NCBI GenBank assembly: GCA_013397865.1
Contig: VZTI01003941.1
Coordinates: forward strand, 469,649 to 533,648
From: Struthidea cinerea
Lineage: Eukaryota; Chordata; Aves; Passeriformes; Corcoracidae
Reading direction: 5' to 3'
DNA length: 64,000 bases
Shown: in pieces, positions 52,161 to 64,000 of the stretch
How the letters are laid out: each line of letters begins with the position of its first letter
How positions within the stretch are numbered: position 1 is the first letter of the stretch
Program-made: the position numbers and the translations under genes
Notes under the pieces: model-generated
The model's input: the letters and a program-made list of their open reading frames with translations, nothing else
The model's database searches: none
What the model was told of the DNA's origin: nothing

Positions 52161-54373
52161 GGGAAGAGATAAAGGAAAAGGAATGCTGGGAAGGAATTCA
52201 CGTAGTTGTGAGTTTGTGTGGTGTCACAATACACACTTTTTGTCAGAGAAAAGGAGAAAAAAAATTGATTTCTCTATAACTAACTAAGACATCTGAAAGA
52301 TGGGGTCTTCTTGAAACATTTCCATTTCTTCTTTTTAACAAAAATATGTAATTTACTGTTCACAATAATATTCCATTTTGATCTGGTTATAGCAACACGA
52401 TCAGAAACCGATGATAGAGTTGATTAACCCCTCATTTATTTTATTTTAAAAGCCTTCTTTGTATTTAAAAATAATGTTGAGAATGACTCTTTGCCCTTGG
52501 ACATCACAAGAATCAAACAACAGAATGCATTTTCTGTAACCAAATTTCTAAACCTCATCTAACTGGAAGTTTGCCCCCAAATACCAACATGGCTGCTCTT
52601 CAGCATCATATCTCAGGCATCTCCTAGATGCTCTCTGGTCTTCCTCGACTTCCTCTGTTCATTCTGCTACACAGATACACAGATGCACTCAATCAGCCCC
52701 ATCGTTTGTCCATTCAGTGCTGGACCACTTGGATAGCATAGTCTGCTCTTGATAGCATTTACTCTTTGGAAAACAGTTTTCCACTACTTCATCTGTCACC
52801 AAACAAAGGAACAGCTAGTTCTTCCATCATGTAGCCCCTGCAGAAAAGGCTATAGCCCAGGCTCAACCATAACATGAATAATCTTATACTGTATAACCAA
52901 GGAGTTATTCCCTTTCTTTATACTGCAAAGATGGAGACCCCTACCTAGCATCTAAAGCTAAACATCAATTAAAGTAATCCTTTTAAATTAGTGAGTATTA
53001 TTTTTATGTAGTTAATGAGGCTTGTTGCATTTCTTTGAAGATATCTAATCTGCCAAACTTTAAGCAAAGTCAAATAAATAGAATTCTTTCTATTAATTTA
53101 ATTTTTTCCAGTGGCCTTCCAGGGCTTCCACCTCTTTCTACAGATAATACCAGACAATAAAGTAGACACTTCAGAGCAATGGCTTTACTCAACACCTGAA
53201 ACTGAGCATCCTAAGGTGCACTTGAGCACCTGAGGTGTAAGACACAGGCCTGTTTTCATCCTGACTAAATATATGATTTCAGAGTAATATTTAACTTTGA
53301 ACCATAGGCTCACTGTAAATAGTATTGAAAATTATCTCTGAAGTTTAAAATATGATCTTTCAATGTGTTTTGGTTATTCCAAACACAGATTCCCACTTCG
53401 AAAAAATAAAGCCCTAGAATTTGTAACTTGACACTTTCCGTTCTGTGGTAGCTGTAACTGCAAATTAAAAAAGGATATTCAGCTTTCGGATCTGTCTGAG
53501 ATTTTATTAATTCAATGTTGCAGATAATGAGCACTTCTAGATTAGTACTAGCTCCCTACCTTTGTCTGCTGAAGTACAAGAAATCTCTCTCATGATTAAC
53601 ATCCAAATATCAAATGATTACCATATTTAGATATGAGAACTAAAACTAAGGTGGAAGTAAGGCAGAATGGGTAGTGGGAGAGGTCAGGCTCCTGTTTCCT
53701 AATAATGTAGATTTTTATTTTCTCCAATATGAAAATACTTCTGATGGATAGGGGAAGGAAGTGTAATAGCAGTTGAAAGAGTGCAAACAGAGAATGTGGC
53801 AGAAAATTGGGAAGTCAAAATGGCCTTGATGGCTAAGTGATGGCTGCTTTGCTCAGACAGCATTGGTCCTGGACTGCTCCTTGTGAGTGCTCAGCCAAAA
53901 GGATTGGACAGGCTGTTGTTCCTCCTCTCGTTAGCAGCAAGGCACACAGTAACTGCTCTTGATTACATTTCTCATATAGTGTTGAGCTGATCTTACAGAC
54001 GTGACAATGGGCCCTGAAGTTCCCACACATGCTCCTGGCAGGCACTGGGGTGTAGATGAGGATGTGGCTGAGCTCTTCATGGAGGCCACTGTGGTCGCAT
54101 AAGGCCGTATGTACTATTGTACCAGCAGTAAAGACATCACAGACAAAGTACCTGCACTCTTGTACTGCCACTGTCAGTGCTGTCATCAGGACAGCTCCTG
54201 TCACCTCCCAAAACATGTATGTTACCCACGAGAACCAACACCCAAGTATGTCAATGTTATCTTTTGTCATCCTGTAACAAGCAACCAGTTGCTGAGGACA
54301 ACCTGAGCTCACCAGTGGTGGCTTGTACTACCTGCCAGAACAGGGTTGTTCTAGGATGAATGGAGACAGATTC
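52161..54373. other. Unique sequence with one unexplained open frame (53833-54312, -)
   Basis: The minus-strand frame 53833-54312 has 159 codons and encodes a cysteine-rich, partly hydrophobic sequence. It ends with a normal stop and shows no domain that I can name. It stops about 60 bp short of a CR1 insertion. Frames of this size occur by chance at roughly this frequency in a window this long, so no gene is called. The remaining sequence is AT-rich and featureless. Confidence 0.4.
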
Positions 54374-54590
54374 AAAGAATCATAAGATGTCCTGAGTTGG
54401 AAGGGACCCATCAGGAACATCAGGCCCTGCTCCCAGCCCTGCACAGAACAACCCCAAAAACCACACCATATGCCTGAGAATATTGTCCAAATGCTTCTTG
54501 AACTCTGTCAGGCTTGGTGCTATGACCACTTCTCTGCAGAGCCTATTCTAGTGCTTGGCCAACCTTGTTTTGAAGTGTCTGACTCTTCTG
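54374..54590 (-). mobile_element. CR1 LINE 3' fragment, minus strand
   Basis: Minus-strand CR1 tail: AAGAATCATAAGATG at the left (54376-54390), then GAGTTGGAAGGGACCCATCA, then CACACCATATGCCTGAGAA and the GTCCAAATGCTTCTTGAACTC block, matching the order in the copy at 43186. Similarity fades after about 54575. Confidence 0.93.
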
Positions 54591-56059
54591 AGGCCTTGCC
54601 AAGAAACCAAGGCTTTCACCCAGTGCTGCAGATGCTGCCAGTGGTGTTGTTATTTATCAGTGGAGTGCCATGACTCCTTAGATCTTTTTTTTATCTGCCT
54701 TAGCCTAAGCCTTATATTCATGAAACTTTAATTCACTGATTGTAACAGCAATTTCCATTCAATCACTCTCACGAAGGTGTTTTGGGGCTAGTGATATTTC
54801 ATTCAACTGAGAACAGAAAATAACTGCTGCTGTGTTGAGGTGATACAAGTAATAACTGTTAACAGATAGTGACTTTAATGGCAATGATAGGCTAGACTGC
54901 AAATTAATGGTCTGCGTTGAGCAAGGAACTGAGCCCCTGAAACAGATTAAGACTAAGACTGCCCTGAATGAGACACTTTTCAGGAATCATCTGTGCAGCC
55001 TGACTTGATGGGTCCTCAGCTGGGGCCTCATGAAAATCTGGCTGCCGTGGTCATGCACAAAACTGATTGTATTATACTGCTCACAGTCATAAATGAGTAC
55101 ACCCTAAGTACACTTGCATGTCTATATCTTGATCATAAAATAATATTGCCAAATTTCATTACTTTACTCTAAGTCTTGTGATATTTGGAAGTAGATGTTC
55201 CTCTTGGGGTCTATATAAGACTTTTACACTGCACATTTATAAAAAAAAAAAAGTTGTGTTAGCAATGTCAAAAATAAAAACCAGTACAACCATGCTCTAG
55301 GTAATCAAATGTTACAAAGTGATAAAACTTGAAATAGAAAAAAATAAATTAAAGCAGTCTCAGAAATTCTGGAGACCCAATTAATAATTTTTGAATGTTT
55401 GAAATTACAACATTGACATGTCATGTAATCAGTAAAAAACTGCTGGATGTGTGCATATTTTAATATTTTAATTTTTTATTTGCTCTTGAAATAGATATAT
55501 ACAGAGTTTGAACTTTGTATTCAATTTCACACAAGAGCTAGGGGTCCTCAAAGTGCTCTCCACAAAATGCTGGTTTACACCCTACCATATAGAATGAGGT
55601 CTGTATGAATTGCCTCCATGGAAAGGGGATTGGAGTGCAATGATTTGGTACATTCTGCCTTTATTTAACCCTATTGATTTTAGGTTCACTTACTGTTGCA
55701 CAGTCCTTCTGGCATATTTCCCTTTGTAACTAAAACCCGCATATACTTTTACCCATTGCACAGCTGTGATTTGAGAAAAACAATTTTATGCTTAAAGAAT
55801 TATTAAAATATTTGCTTAAGAAATTTTCCAGTAATTATTTGCAATGGGCTTGTCTGCAAGTGGCCTTCTAGCTAGTATGACAGGATGCACTATTGTGAAG
55901 GGACACAAAGAGACGTGGTTTTGGAGGCACCATTTTTTTGACAAGGGGGGCATGCTAGCAGCCCACCACAATTGCTGCTGGTTTCTCTAGTGCTTGGAAG
56001 CAGGCAAGTGTGCCTTACATGTGGCTTCTCAGAGCTGAAAAACTTCTGTAAAAGTCAGG
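54591..56059. other. Unique AT-rich sequence, no gene recognised
   Basis: No recognisable coding sequence or repeat beyond short A-runs (for example near 55240). Confidence 0.5.
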
Positions 56060-56340
56060 GCTTCTGAATCAGCAGGAGCTGAGAGACCCCTTGTGCTGGG
56101 GGGCAGTCCCCCAGTGGCAGGGTCATCTGGCTCCCATGGAGATGCCACTGCTGGACGGGGAGGGAACTGGGCCCCACTGGTGGCTGCGCCCGCAGCTGAA
56201 GATAAGGCTGCTCAGCTGACTGCAGGCATCTCTGCAGGAAGCAGACACTGATCTCCAATATCTCAGTCGGACATAAAACTGGAATTTGTGGCTACTCAGG
56301 GAGTTAATAAAGCCTTGTACCAACTACAGACGGTAGATCT
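56060..56340. other. GC-richer patch, unassigned
   Basis: GC-richer than both flanks, with a stable hairpin (56096-56114) and, on +, an AATAAAGCC word at 56309-56317. It might be a decayed LTR or a small untranslated exon; no terminal repeats, frames or splice sites settle it. Confidence 0.3.
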
Positions 56341-59300
56341 TTTTTGAGGGGAGCAGCTATGCCTCCCTCCTCAACCACTCTCTGTTCTTGGGCAGCCTGA
56401 TTCTTGCTGAGATCGGCATCATTCCATATTATTTGGAGCACTGCACGTACACATATGGAGTCAGGTTTTCTGCTGCTTTACATCTTGTGTGCTTGCTTAC
56501 ACCCGCACAGGGTGGGTGAGGAATGCTCTGCTTTATCTTTCAATAGCATTTAAAATTCTGCAGTAATTTAAATGAACACACAAGATTGAGGGCAATGACA
56601 AATCTAGTCTGTGCTCTTTCAATGCACATCAGCTATGTTCCCAGATATTAGTTTGACTGGACAACATTAATACTTTTACTCTCTTTTTTGGTAAGTCTTT
56701 TCATTAACAGTAAAATGGCATAAGCAGTTCCTTGAGGAATTGAGGGTTTACCAAAGCTCCTTTGAAAAATGGCAAAGTAGTTTTGAATTTTAGAGCCGCA
56801 ATTAGCTTCACAGATCAGTCATAAGGCTGATTTACAGAAGCACTGAGAAGAGATAGCTCCTATATGCTCTAATTGGAGCCATGGGTTCTTAGTCTGAAAA
56901 GTCAGTCCCTCAGCTGAATATCTAAAAGGTAAAGATCCAAATTATAGTATTAACATAATATTGTGGAGAATGTCTTAATCAAGTAATAGGGAGAAGCAAA
57001 AATACTTCCTCACACAAGGCAAAAACTAAAAACTCTGTATTGCACTTCTTATGAAGATATAAGAGGGCCCCCCTGCTGCTCTTACCCCTCAAAACTATTT
57101 CAAATTAAGCTTAAAATAGAACGGAAAGGAACTAAAATTAAAAAGCAACCAAAAGGTTTGAATCCCCTCGTTCACTTGGTTATTGCTTTCATAAATCAAA
57201 ACTAGACAGCAAATGAATTGGCTGTGCTCACATTGTTGTTTATTTGCTGTGCCGTTATGGGGCCATGGCAAAGCAAAACAAGATGATCATTGTTTCAGCC
57301 AGACCTAGAGTCTTTAGCCTATCCCCTGCTGTCTGTTCTAGCTTTCTGGTCAGACTAGCAAAAGCAAGAACTAACGTGTTATTTGGCTGCTGCTTTATTT
57401 TCCCTCACTCTCAGATCTCTGATTGACTTGACTGTGATTTACAGGAATTCAGTTTTGTTGTAGCAGTTTGGGGAGAAAATCATATAACAAATGCCAACCT
57501 CACCAAAAATGGTAAATACCATGGAAATCACAGTTGCTTTAAGAGCCAAAACTTGCAGGTATTTATGGAAGGTAATGTAATTTTAGGCATTTTCAGAAAA
57601 AAAAAAAACAGAAACCAAAAAACAAGACTAGCAATAGGCAGTGTTATGCCTTCTAGGACCTTTGTATTTCTTCTACATAATGGTTGCTTGACACTTAGAG
57701 CTGGAATGAAAGATGGCATGGGCAAGTTAAACATACAGGCAGATAAGATGAATTGCCCTGTCAGAGTGTTTCTCTTCATCATCCCCAAACAGCTCTGCAA
57801 TTAAAAAAAAAAAAAAAGCCATTGTTTACTTATGTGTATATAAAGAAAGGAAAGACCTTCTGACGACATCATGAAAAACTTTAGTTTTTGTTATGGCTCC
57901 AACCTTCTGCCTATCCACTCTCATGGGCCCTCAAAGTTTACTGAGCTCTCAGCACACGATCAGGACCTCTTGTGAGCTCTGCTTTTCAACTGCTAGCACT
58001 AGTACTTTTCTCCTTTTCTGTATTTGGGTCCCAGAAACATATAACTGGTTTTGCCTGGCCATCATGAATGATAGTCCCATATTGTCATAGCTGTCAACTT
58101 GCACAGAAAAATTCCCAAGTGTCAAATTGTGTTTACCAATACAAATAAACAAATTGAAGAATACAGACTCCTCCCCATGCCTTGGCAACCCTCCTAAAGA
58201 AACAGCTTTGTTTATAATCTCTGCCTCAGTTGCTCTCCTTTCATGATTGCTTCAATTCATTTTGTTGAAGTTGTATACCCAAAGCAAGTATTAAAAACTA
58301 TGGGGAAAAATTCAACACCAAAAATTGCTCAGAGGGTGCATCAATCTCACTCACTGTGTGATTTCAGTTTTAAGGGAAAGTGTGATTTTCATAATCAGCC
58401 ATCTTCAAGCAATGAAAGATGTATTGAAGAATTTAGAGAGGCACAGGACAATGTAGTCATTTATGTAATTTTAAAGTACTAAGTTAGAAGGACGTTTCAG
58501 GAGTAGGGTCTTCAGCTTTAACGTATGTAATAATGCCACTAACTTGAATGGATTCATTGTGAATTTTCAGGTAGTTTAAGTGAAAACACATTTTTCCTTT
58601 AATATTAAAACATGCTCATTAAAGTTGCTTTTTACTGTGTTTATACCTCTCCCTTTAGCAGTGCCACACTGTCTGGTGTGTCTTTTTTTCACTCAAAGAG
58701 CTATGAAAAGGCAGAAAGCAATTTTACTGTTCAAAACTCCATTATGCCTGGAAAAGAAAAATAAACAAACCTAAAGACAAACCCATTCCCTCTGCATTCA
58801 ATCACCATGATGAGAGAAAATGCACATTTTTGTAATCAAAGCTGTATGAAGCCTTCAAGATTTTGTGACATGTGGATGGCAACAGATTAGTGGGTCAGTT
58901 CACATGATCTGCGTTGTTATTGTATGCAAACACATTTCTCTAAATATTTCCACCACTTGTCAATTTTCAGTGGGGTACCTGCCTATTTTCACTGCATTGG
59001 AATTAATGTAGCAAAGGAGCAAAACTTGCATCCTCTGGAGAATGCAGTGGGAGCAGACATCCTCTTCTGGATCCAGCCACACAAGTGGTAGAGTTTACGC
59101 TAGGCTTTCTCAGATCACCCATGGAAGTTGTGGGAGCTAAACCCTTTTGATTCTGTCTGAAAGAGATTAGGGAAAGTTAAAACCAACTGCTCTGCCAGCA
59201 AAACTATGGGGGCAATAACTCTGGCAGGTTTAAAGAGAAGAGTAACTGGGAGATACTGGGGAGAAGAAATCTCGTTCCCTTGCATGGCTGGACCTGGAGG

Positions 59301-59680
59301 AGGACATCTACCAACAAACAGAATGACTCTGTACAGGAGGAGCAGCTCCACAGTGTCAGGAGCAGTAGCTTTCCAGAGGACTCTCTGTCCTCAGATGGAC
59401 GGACTTGAAGCAGAACAGGCTTGTTCATTCCTGGTCTGAGACAATACCCATTCAAATGTAGGCAAATATTCCCACTAACACAATCATGCTGAGCAGCCTT
59501 TGGCTACTTCTCTAAGACTGTTGACAAGAGCCAGTAGTTACTGTGGAATATGTGGTTAAAGATGAAATCTTTTCAGTGATTTTGCTGGGGAGAGAGGCAG
59601 AGAACAGGGTACAGCTGGTGCTGGAAGCAGCTTTAAGCCTCGCCAGTTGGGATGAGGAGTTTCTTTTTGCTCCTGGGGGA
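56341..59680. other. Unique AT-rich sequence, no gene recognised
   Basis: No recognisable coding sequence. A15 at 57803-57817 and a shorter A-run near 57598 are simple sequence. The 79-codon frame at 58243-58482 and the frames at 59115-59455 are not protein-like or overlap on opposite strands. Confidence 0.5.
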
Positions 59681-60420
59681 GCAAAGCCCCAGGTGTTGTG
59701 CAGCAGCTGTGGTCCCCGTGCTCCCGCCGGGGGCTGGAAAGTCGGGAAAGTCGGCTGGTAACCGCTAACACCTGACATGCGCGAGATTTAATTCCTGACT
59801 TGGAGGTGAAACACAGCACAGTTACTGAATCGGTTTCAAATTATAACCCAGCTTGGGTACGGTCTGCAAACTACAGCCCTCCTTGCTCAGCATCTGTCCA
59901 TGGCAGACAGAAAGGCTTAAATAAAGTTTGTACACTGAAGCCAGCCTGACAGCAGCTGGGAAAATGCTGGAGCAGGAACAGCGTGGATGGAGCCCAGCTC
60001 TCGCCTCCTCCCAAAGGGGGCAAGGCAGGAGTCAGCTGGAGACTTGGCTGGGGGAAACATCCTTCCCACCCTGTCCTTCCGTGGGGCAGCATATGGAGTG
60101 CCCCCAGGGAGGGAGGCCCGCACGGGCGCCCACAGCACCGCAGGACAGAGACGGCTGCTCCTGCCCTGCTGGCACAGGCCCAGCCACGGGGCAGGCCTGG
60201 GGCTGGCTCTGCGGGCCACCGGCAAGGCTGGGCAGCATGGAGAAGGCAGCCTTCCCTCCTCTTACTCTCCACTGGGACTCTGTGCTTTGTCTCTTGGGGG
60301 CAGGTCAGGCACTGCTGTGGGTGGGCATTCATGGCCTCCGGGCTGTGGCAGAGCCCGGCTGGACCTGCCGGCAGGGGGGTGAGATGAAGAAGCACTGGTG
60401 CATTGGCAGCTCTCTCTAAG
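59681..60420. other. 740-bp GC-rich block, unassigned
   Basis: The longest GC-rich block away from the left-edge island. CpG is present (around 59718-59760 and 60115-60215) but thinner than in a strong CpG island. Frames of 102-193 codons are open in several frames on both strands at once (for example 59871-60452 on -, 59928-60419 on +). That is the expected result of stop-poor GC-rich DNA, not evidence of a gene. No family recognised. Confidence 0.5.
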
Positions 60421-63400
60421 CGAAATCCCTGAATCCCATACAGCATTTGCAAATCCAGCTAGAAGCTGAGGCATGGTGCAGGCACTGCAGGGTGTTTACT
60501 CCCCACCACCTCCCTGCTGGTTACTGCCAGCCTGTATCATTTTGGGGAGGTACCCCAGCATCTTGCTCCTGCTTGATGGAAAGGCACAGAGGCACAGCTG
60601 TGCTCGAGTGATGGAGGCCCCTCTGCTATTGATTCCTGCCCATTCAGTCCTGCTGTGGTATATAAAGTAGGTTTAGTGTGAGCTGTTTGCACCAGGGTTA
60701 GATTTATTCTTGGTGAGCATGGCTGTGCCTGACATTAGGAACACATCTTGTACAGAATCTCATTTTTAACATCCGCTATAACATGCTTTATGGTAAAGTG
60801 TTCAACAAAGGAAAGGAGGATTTTTGGGAACAAACAAAAAGTTAAGGCAACATGTTACAGCAGTTTCTAATGTAGGATACCTGCAAAACCAGAGCTCACC
60901 ATATGCTAAAAGTATCGTATATTTCTTATACCTATGGGAAAGATTTTTCTCTTATATCTGAAATGGACTGTATTACAAACAGCTTGTTAAATGTGTGACA
61001 GATCGGCTTGAAACGATGGTCCTTGTACTCTACAGGCCTGCACATTTGCTAATAAACTGACTACATATACAAACAGTCTGTTCCAGCGTTTAAGCTCCTA
61101 TTACACTGGTTCATGTTTCAACATGCAGCCACTCCGTAGTTTGTGTTTTCAGCAGAACGAGTAAGTGGATGCATATGCATTACAATTCCAGACATCATTC
61201 CATACCAGATGTGGTGCCTTTATTTTTAGTACTGCAGGAGTGTCTGCTGACCCTTTCTCACCCCATGTCTAATGAAAGATTGACTGCTTTGGGTTTTCTT
61301 ATGTTGAATTATATATTAGAGGACAGTGGATTTAAAAATTAATTCAAGATTAATTTAGGGATGACTGCACATGGAATTATTTGGCCAACAGATGAAAAAT
61401 GAAAATTTCACTACAAAGAAAAAAAATTGTAGAAGTGTCAAATTTTAATCCAATTTTCTATAAAGAATGATCATATTCTGAGACCCTTCTGAGGACTACA
61501 ATTAATCATTCAGAGTGATACCCCTTTTCCACTTGCTATGCAAGCTCCCCTCTGAGCCAAAGCACCATCCGTGCTCCTCTGAAGCGGGGATTCATGTGCT
61601 CAGTCAGTAAAATAAATTAGCACTGTACCAAATGGCTCCAAATTCAGGAAACACAATGGCTGAAGCACACACTTAGGTGAAAGGAGGCACAGCTTTTTCT
61701 TTTGCATGGACTAAAGGAGAAAAAAATGTAGTCCCACTTCCAGTCAGATTTACAGCTTCTACAAAGGCTTGTAACTTTTTAGGCAAATGAGAAATGAATC
61801 AAAAGCCAGAAAATGGTTCTCTTTCATTTGAGGCTCTGTTAAATTTTAATGGCAGTGCTAGATGTAATACAGACACCCCTGCTTCACTAAATCAAAAGGA
61901 ACACATAAAATTGACTAAATTTTATCTTATATGTTTAACTGTTGTGGGATTTTTATATTAAATAAAATAAGAAGAGACTATAATGAAAAGCAGGCTAAGC
62001 AGGCTAACAAGGTGGAGGCTAGGAGCTCAACTTACTGAGTAAGGATACAAATGTTTCAAAAAAGGAATAAATAATTCCTTTTAACCAGTAAAATGTATTT
62101 GTGAAAACAAGACTGTGTTAACTAAAACTCTCAAATTGTCATTATTTCAGTGATACAGTCCCATTTTTATTCTCTTTCAGTCTAAGTATTTTAATATTGT
62201 GTAATTTTTATTGTTTGCAGGAATCCTTTACTGGATATAATGTACATGGAGGATGAAAAGAGGAAAACAGAGAAAATACGCTGTATTCTTCAACTGGCAG
62301 AATTATTTCTGGAGCTAATTTTTCTGTATTCTCATATCCACAACTTCATTTGTTTGGATTCTTTATACCAGTTCTTAAAATTTTACAGTGCCTATTTTTC
62401 AAAGTGGTGACTGAAATGTAGAGAATGAAGCCTCATGCAAATGAAACTGTAAACTGAAAAGAATTGTATGGAATTGAAGGTACTTTTCATTGTGGAACAT
62501 AGAAAATTTAAAGGCCCTGCTGCAATATATGAATAGTAATGACCTCACAGAATATGCTAATGACAAATTAACTGGGCAGCAATGGGTGCAGGATAAAAAT
62601 TGCATCAAATCAAGGATTGCAGCCTGCAGGAGCAGAGTAGCTGATCTGCATAAGCTCTCCCTATCTCCCAGTCCGTGTGGCACGTTTCTCTGGTTTGTTA
62701 CCTTATTAGAGAGGAAAACATTTAAAGAGAGACTCCTGGAGGCTGTCTCATTTCTTGCTGAATCAGCCAGCTTGCTATTGAATTGATTTCTACATCTTCC
62801 ACCTCAGGAAAGCTAGAAAATGCTTTTAATTGAACATTCCCTAATTTACAGGACAGGATAATCCAGAGAAGGCTGAGAAATGCAACAAATGCACCAAATG
62901 CATCCTCTATTTATATACATAGCAATGATGTCGTCTTTTATATATTGGAAATGAATGGTTATTTAATATGTGTTATTTACCAAAAAACAATGCATAAACC
63001 ATTAAATGTATGTAACAGAAGCATAGATGAAGTAGCATTTGATTCTGAAAAATAAATGGAATCTAGTGTGGGGGGAGGTTTGGAATAGGGATGTGCTGCA
63101 AGTGTATGGTGAATAAGAATAAGGCCCTGTTCTTTCCATGATCAGACACCAATGACACTGGAAATTGTTTTGACAATAAGATCACTAGTTTTCAAATTAA
63201 TCTTCTGAAGCTCAAATACATTTCATTGTGTTAGCAGGAGAAAGGCAATTTTGCTAACTCTATTTTAATAGAACTTTTTTCAGTCAAAAACTAAGAGTTT
63301 TTAAGTTAGAAAAAAAAGGGCAATAATCTTTTCTCATATTGTGCAAGATGTATAAGTCTATTATTTACAGCCTTATGATAATTCTGTGGAAATCTGGAGT

Positions 63401-64000
63401 TTCCCCTAGGTATCCAAAGCAATTTCTACTGGGAGGTCTGGTCTTCCATACTGTCCTAGCCCAAAGTTAACACAGATTTTAATTGAGAAGTAATACAGGT
63501 TGGATTTATTACTACCAAAATTGCCATCTACCATTTTTTTGGAAGTTTAGTATTTTTGGATGAAAACAGTCAAGTATACTGATCTCTGCAAAGTACTTGG
63601 ATGAAGCAAAGGGAAAAAAAAGTATGTAGTCAGTCCTACAAAATTAACATTTAACATATCTTAAATGCTTTAAGATGTAACATCATCCTCTACGACCAGC
63701 TCAGGGTGAGCAGGTCCAAGGTTTTATTCCTGCCCCTGCTGCCAGTCCACTGTGTAGCCTTGGGGAAGTTTGCAGCATGGGGGATAGTGATTACTGAGCT
63801 GTTGCCTCATTGACCTAAGCATTAGTATTCTTTTCCTGCTTTTTCAGTTTTTGTCCCAATCTGTAAGTTTACTAGGCAAGGACATTACCTGACTTCATAA
63901 GCAAGTGTTCTGGGAGGGATACAAATCTCCAGGCTTTGGGGCATAAGCCAGCCTGTAATGCTAAACACGGGAAACTTAGCTTGCAGGCAGATTATCTCCA
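60421..64000. other. Unique AT-rich sequence with candidate conserved elements
   Basis: No recognisable coding sequence or transposon. 60860-61400 and 62400-62780 have conserved-element texture; the first contains the POU palindrome at 61170-61181. The 98-codon frame at 62490-62786 has no recognisable domain. Confidence 0.5.
61170..61181. promoter_or_regulatory. Perfect MORE-type POU dimer palindrome
   Basis: ATGCATATGCAT, a perfect 12-bp palindrome identical to the MORE element bound by dimers of POU factors such as Oct-1, Oct-4 and Brn proteins. It sits in an AT-rich non-repeat region with enhancer-like texture. Sequence identity to the element is seen directly; function is inferred. Confidence 0.5.

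Noticed and set aside
53833..54312. Loose resemblance to the extracellular loop of BK-channel beta subunits
   Set aside because: Only a few residues and spacings (a YxxxxVF block and a YTP block) fit; the key cysteines are not in register without assumed frameshifts, so the match is too weak to report as a pseudogene.
59871..60452. 193-codon minus-strand frame
   Set aside because: It lies in GC-rich DNA where several frames on both strands are open together; no recognisable domain and strongly Pro/Ala/Gly-biased by composition.
1..64000. CRISPR arrays, tRNA/rRNA genes, prokaryotic operons or phage
   Set aside because: No regularly spaced repeats, cloverleaf or rRNA signature, and no dense coding; the window is vertebrate nuclear DNA.

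Overview
The window looks like a piece of a bird nuclear genome. The basis is its non-LTR retrotransposon content: every repeat I recognise with certainty is a CR1 LINE, in both orientations. The copies have the typical CR1 3' ends (a block reading TTGGAAGGGACCC on one strand, closed by ATTCTGTG-type octamers), and I see no LINE-1 or Alu-like sequence. Turtles and crocodilians also carry CR1, so 'bird' is probable rather than proven. Base composition is AT-rich with long unique stretches, as in a gene desert or a very long intron.

Layout. Positions 1-345 are a dense CpG island that runs off the left edge and is the best evidence for a promoter and first exon; its transcription direction is not decided. 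From about 350 to 28,800 the DNA is unique and mostly AT-rich, broken by small GC-richer patches (6541-6800, 15600-15760) and stretches that resemble conserved non-coding elements. A long, decayed, 5'-truncated CR1 fills 28843-30306. Further CR1 remnants lie at 33220-33395 (+), 43186-43727 (-), 52124-52160 (-) and 54374-54590 (-), with an older-looking CR1-like scrap near 32707-32790. A possible solitary LTR sits at 42330-43000. Two GC-richer areas near 47.8-48.15 kb and 59.7-60.4 kb, and a short exon-like segment at 50966-51046, are the only other places with gene-like signals.

No complete protein-coding gene, rRNA, tRNA or CRISPR array could be supported. The only reading frames with recognisable homology are the broken reverse-transcriptase frames of the CR1 copies. 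Other open frames are short, lack codon structure or homology that I recognise, and overlap one another on opposite strands, as random frames do. There are no operons and no set of genes acting together. The window is best read as the regulatory and intronic or intergenic landscape beside a CpG-island promoter, and I found no new multi-gene system in it. The most concrete regulatory signal is a perfect 12-bp POU-dimer palindrome at 61170-61181.
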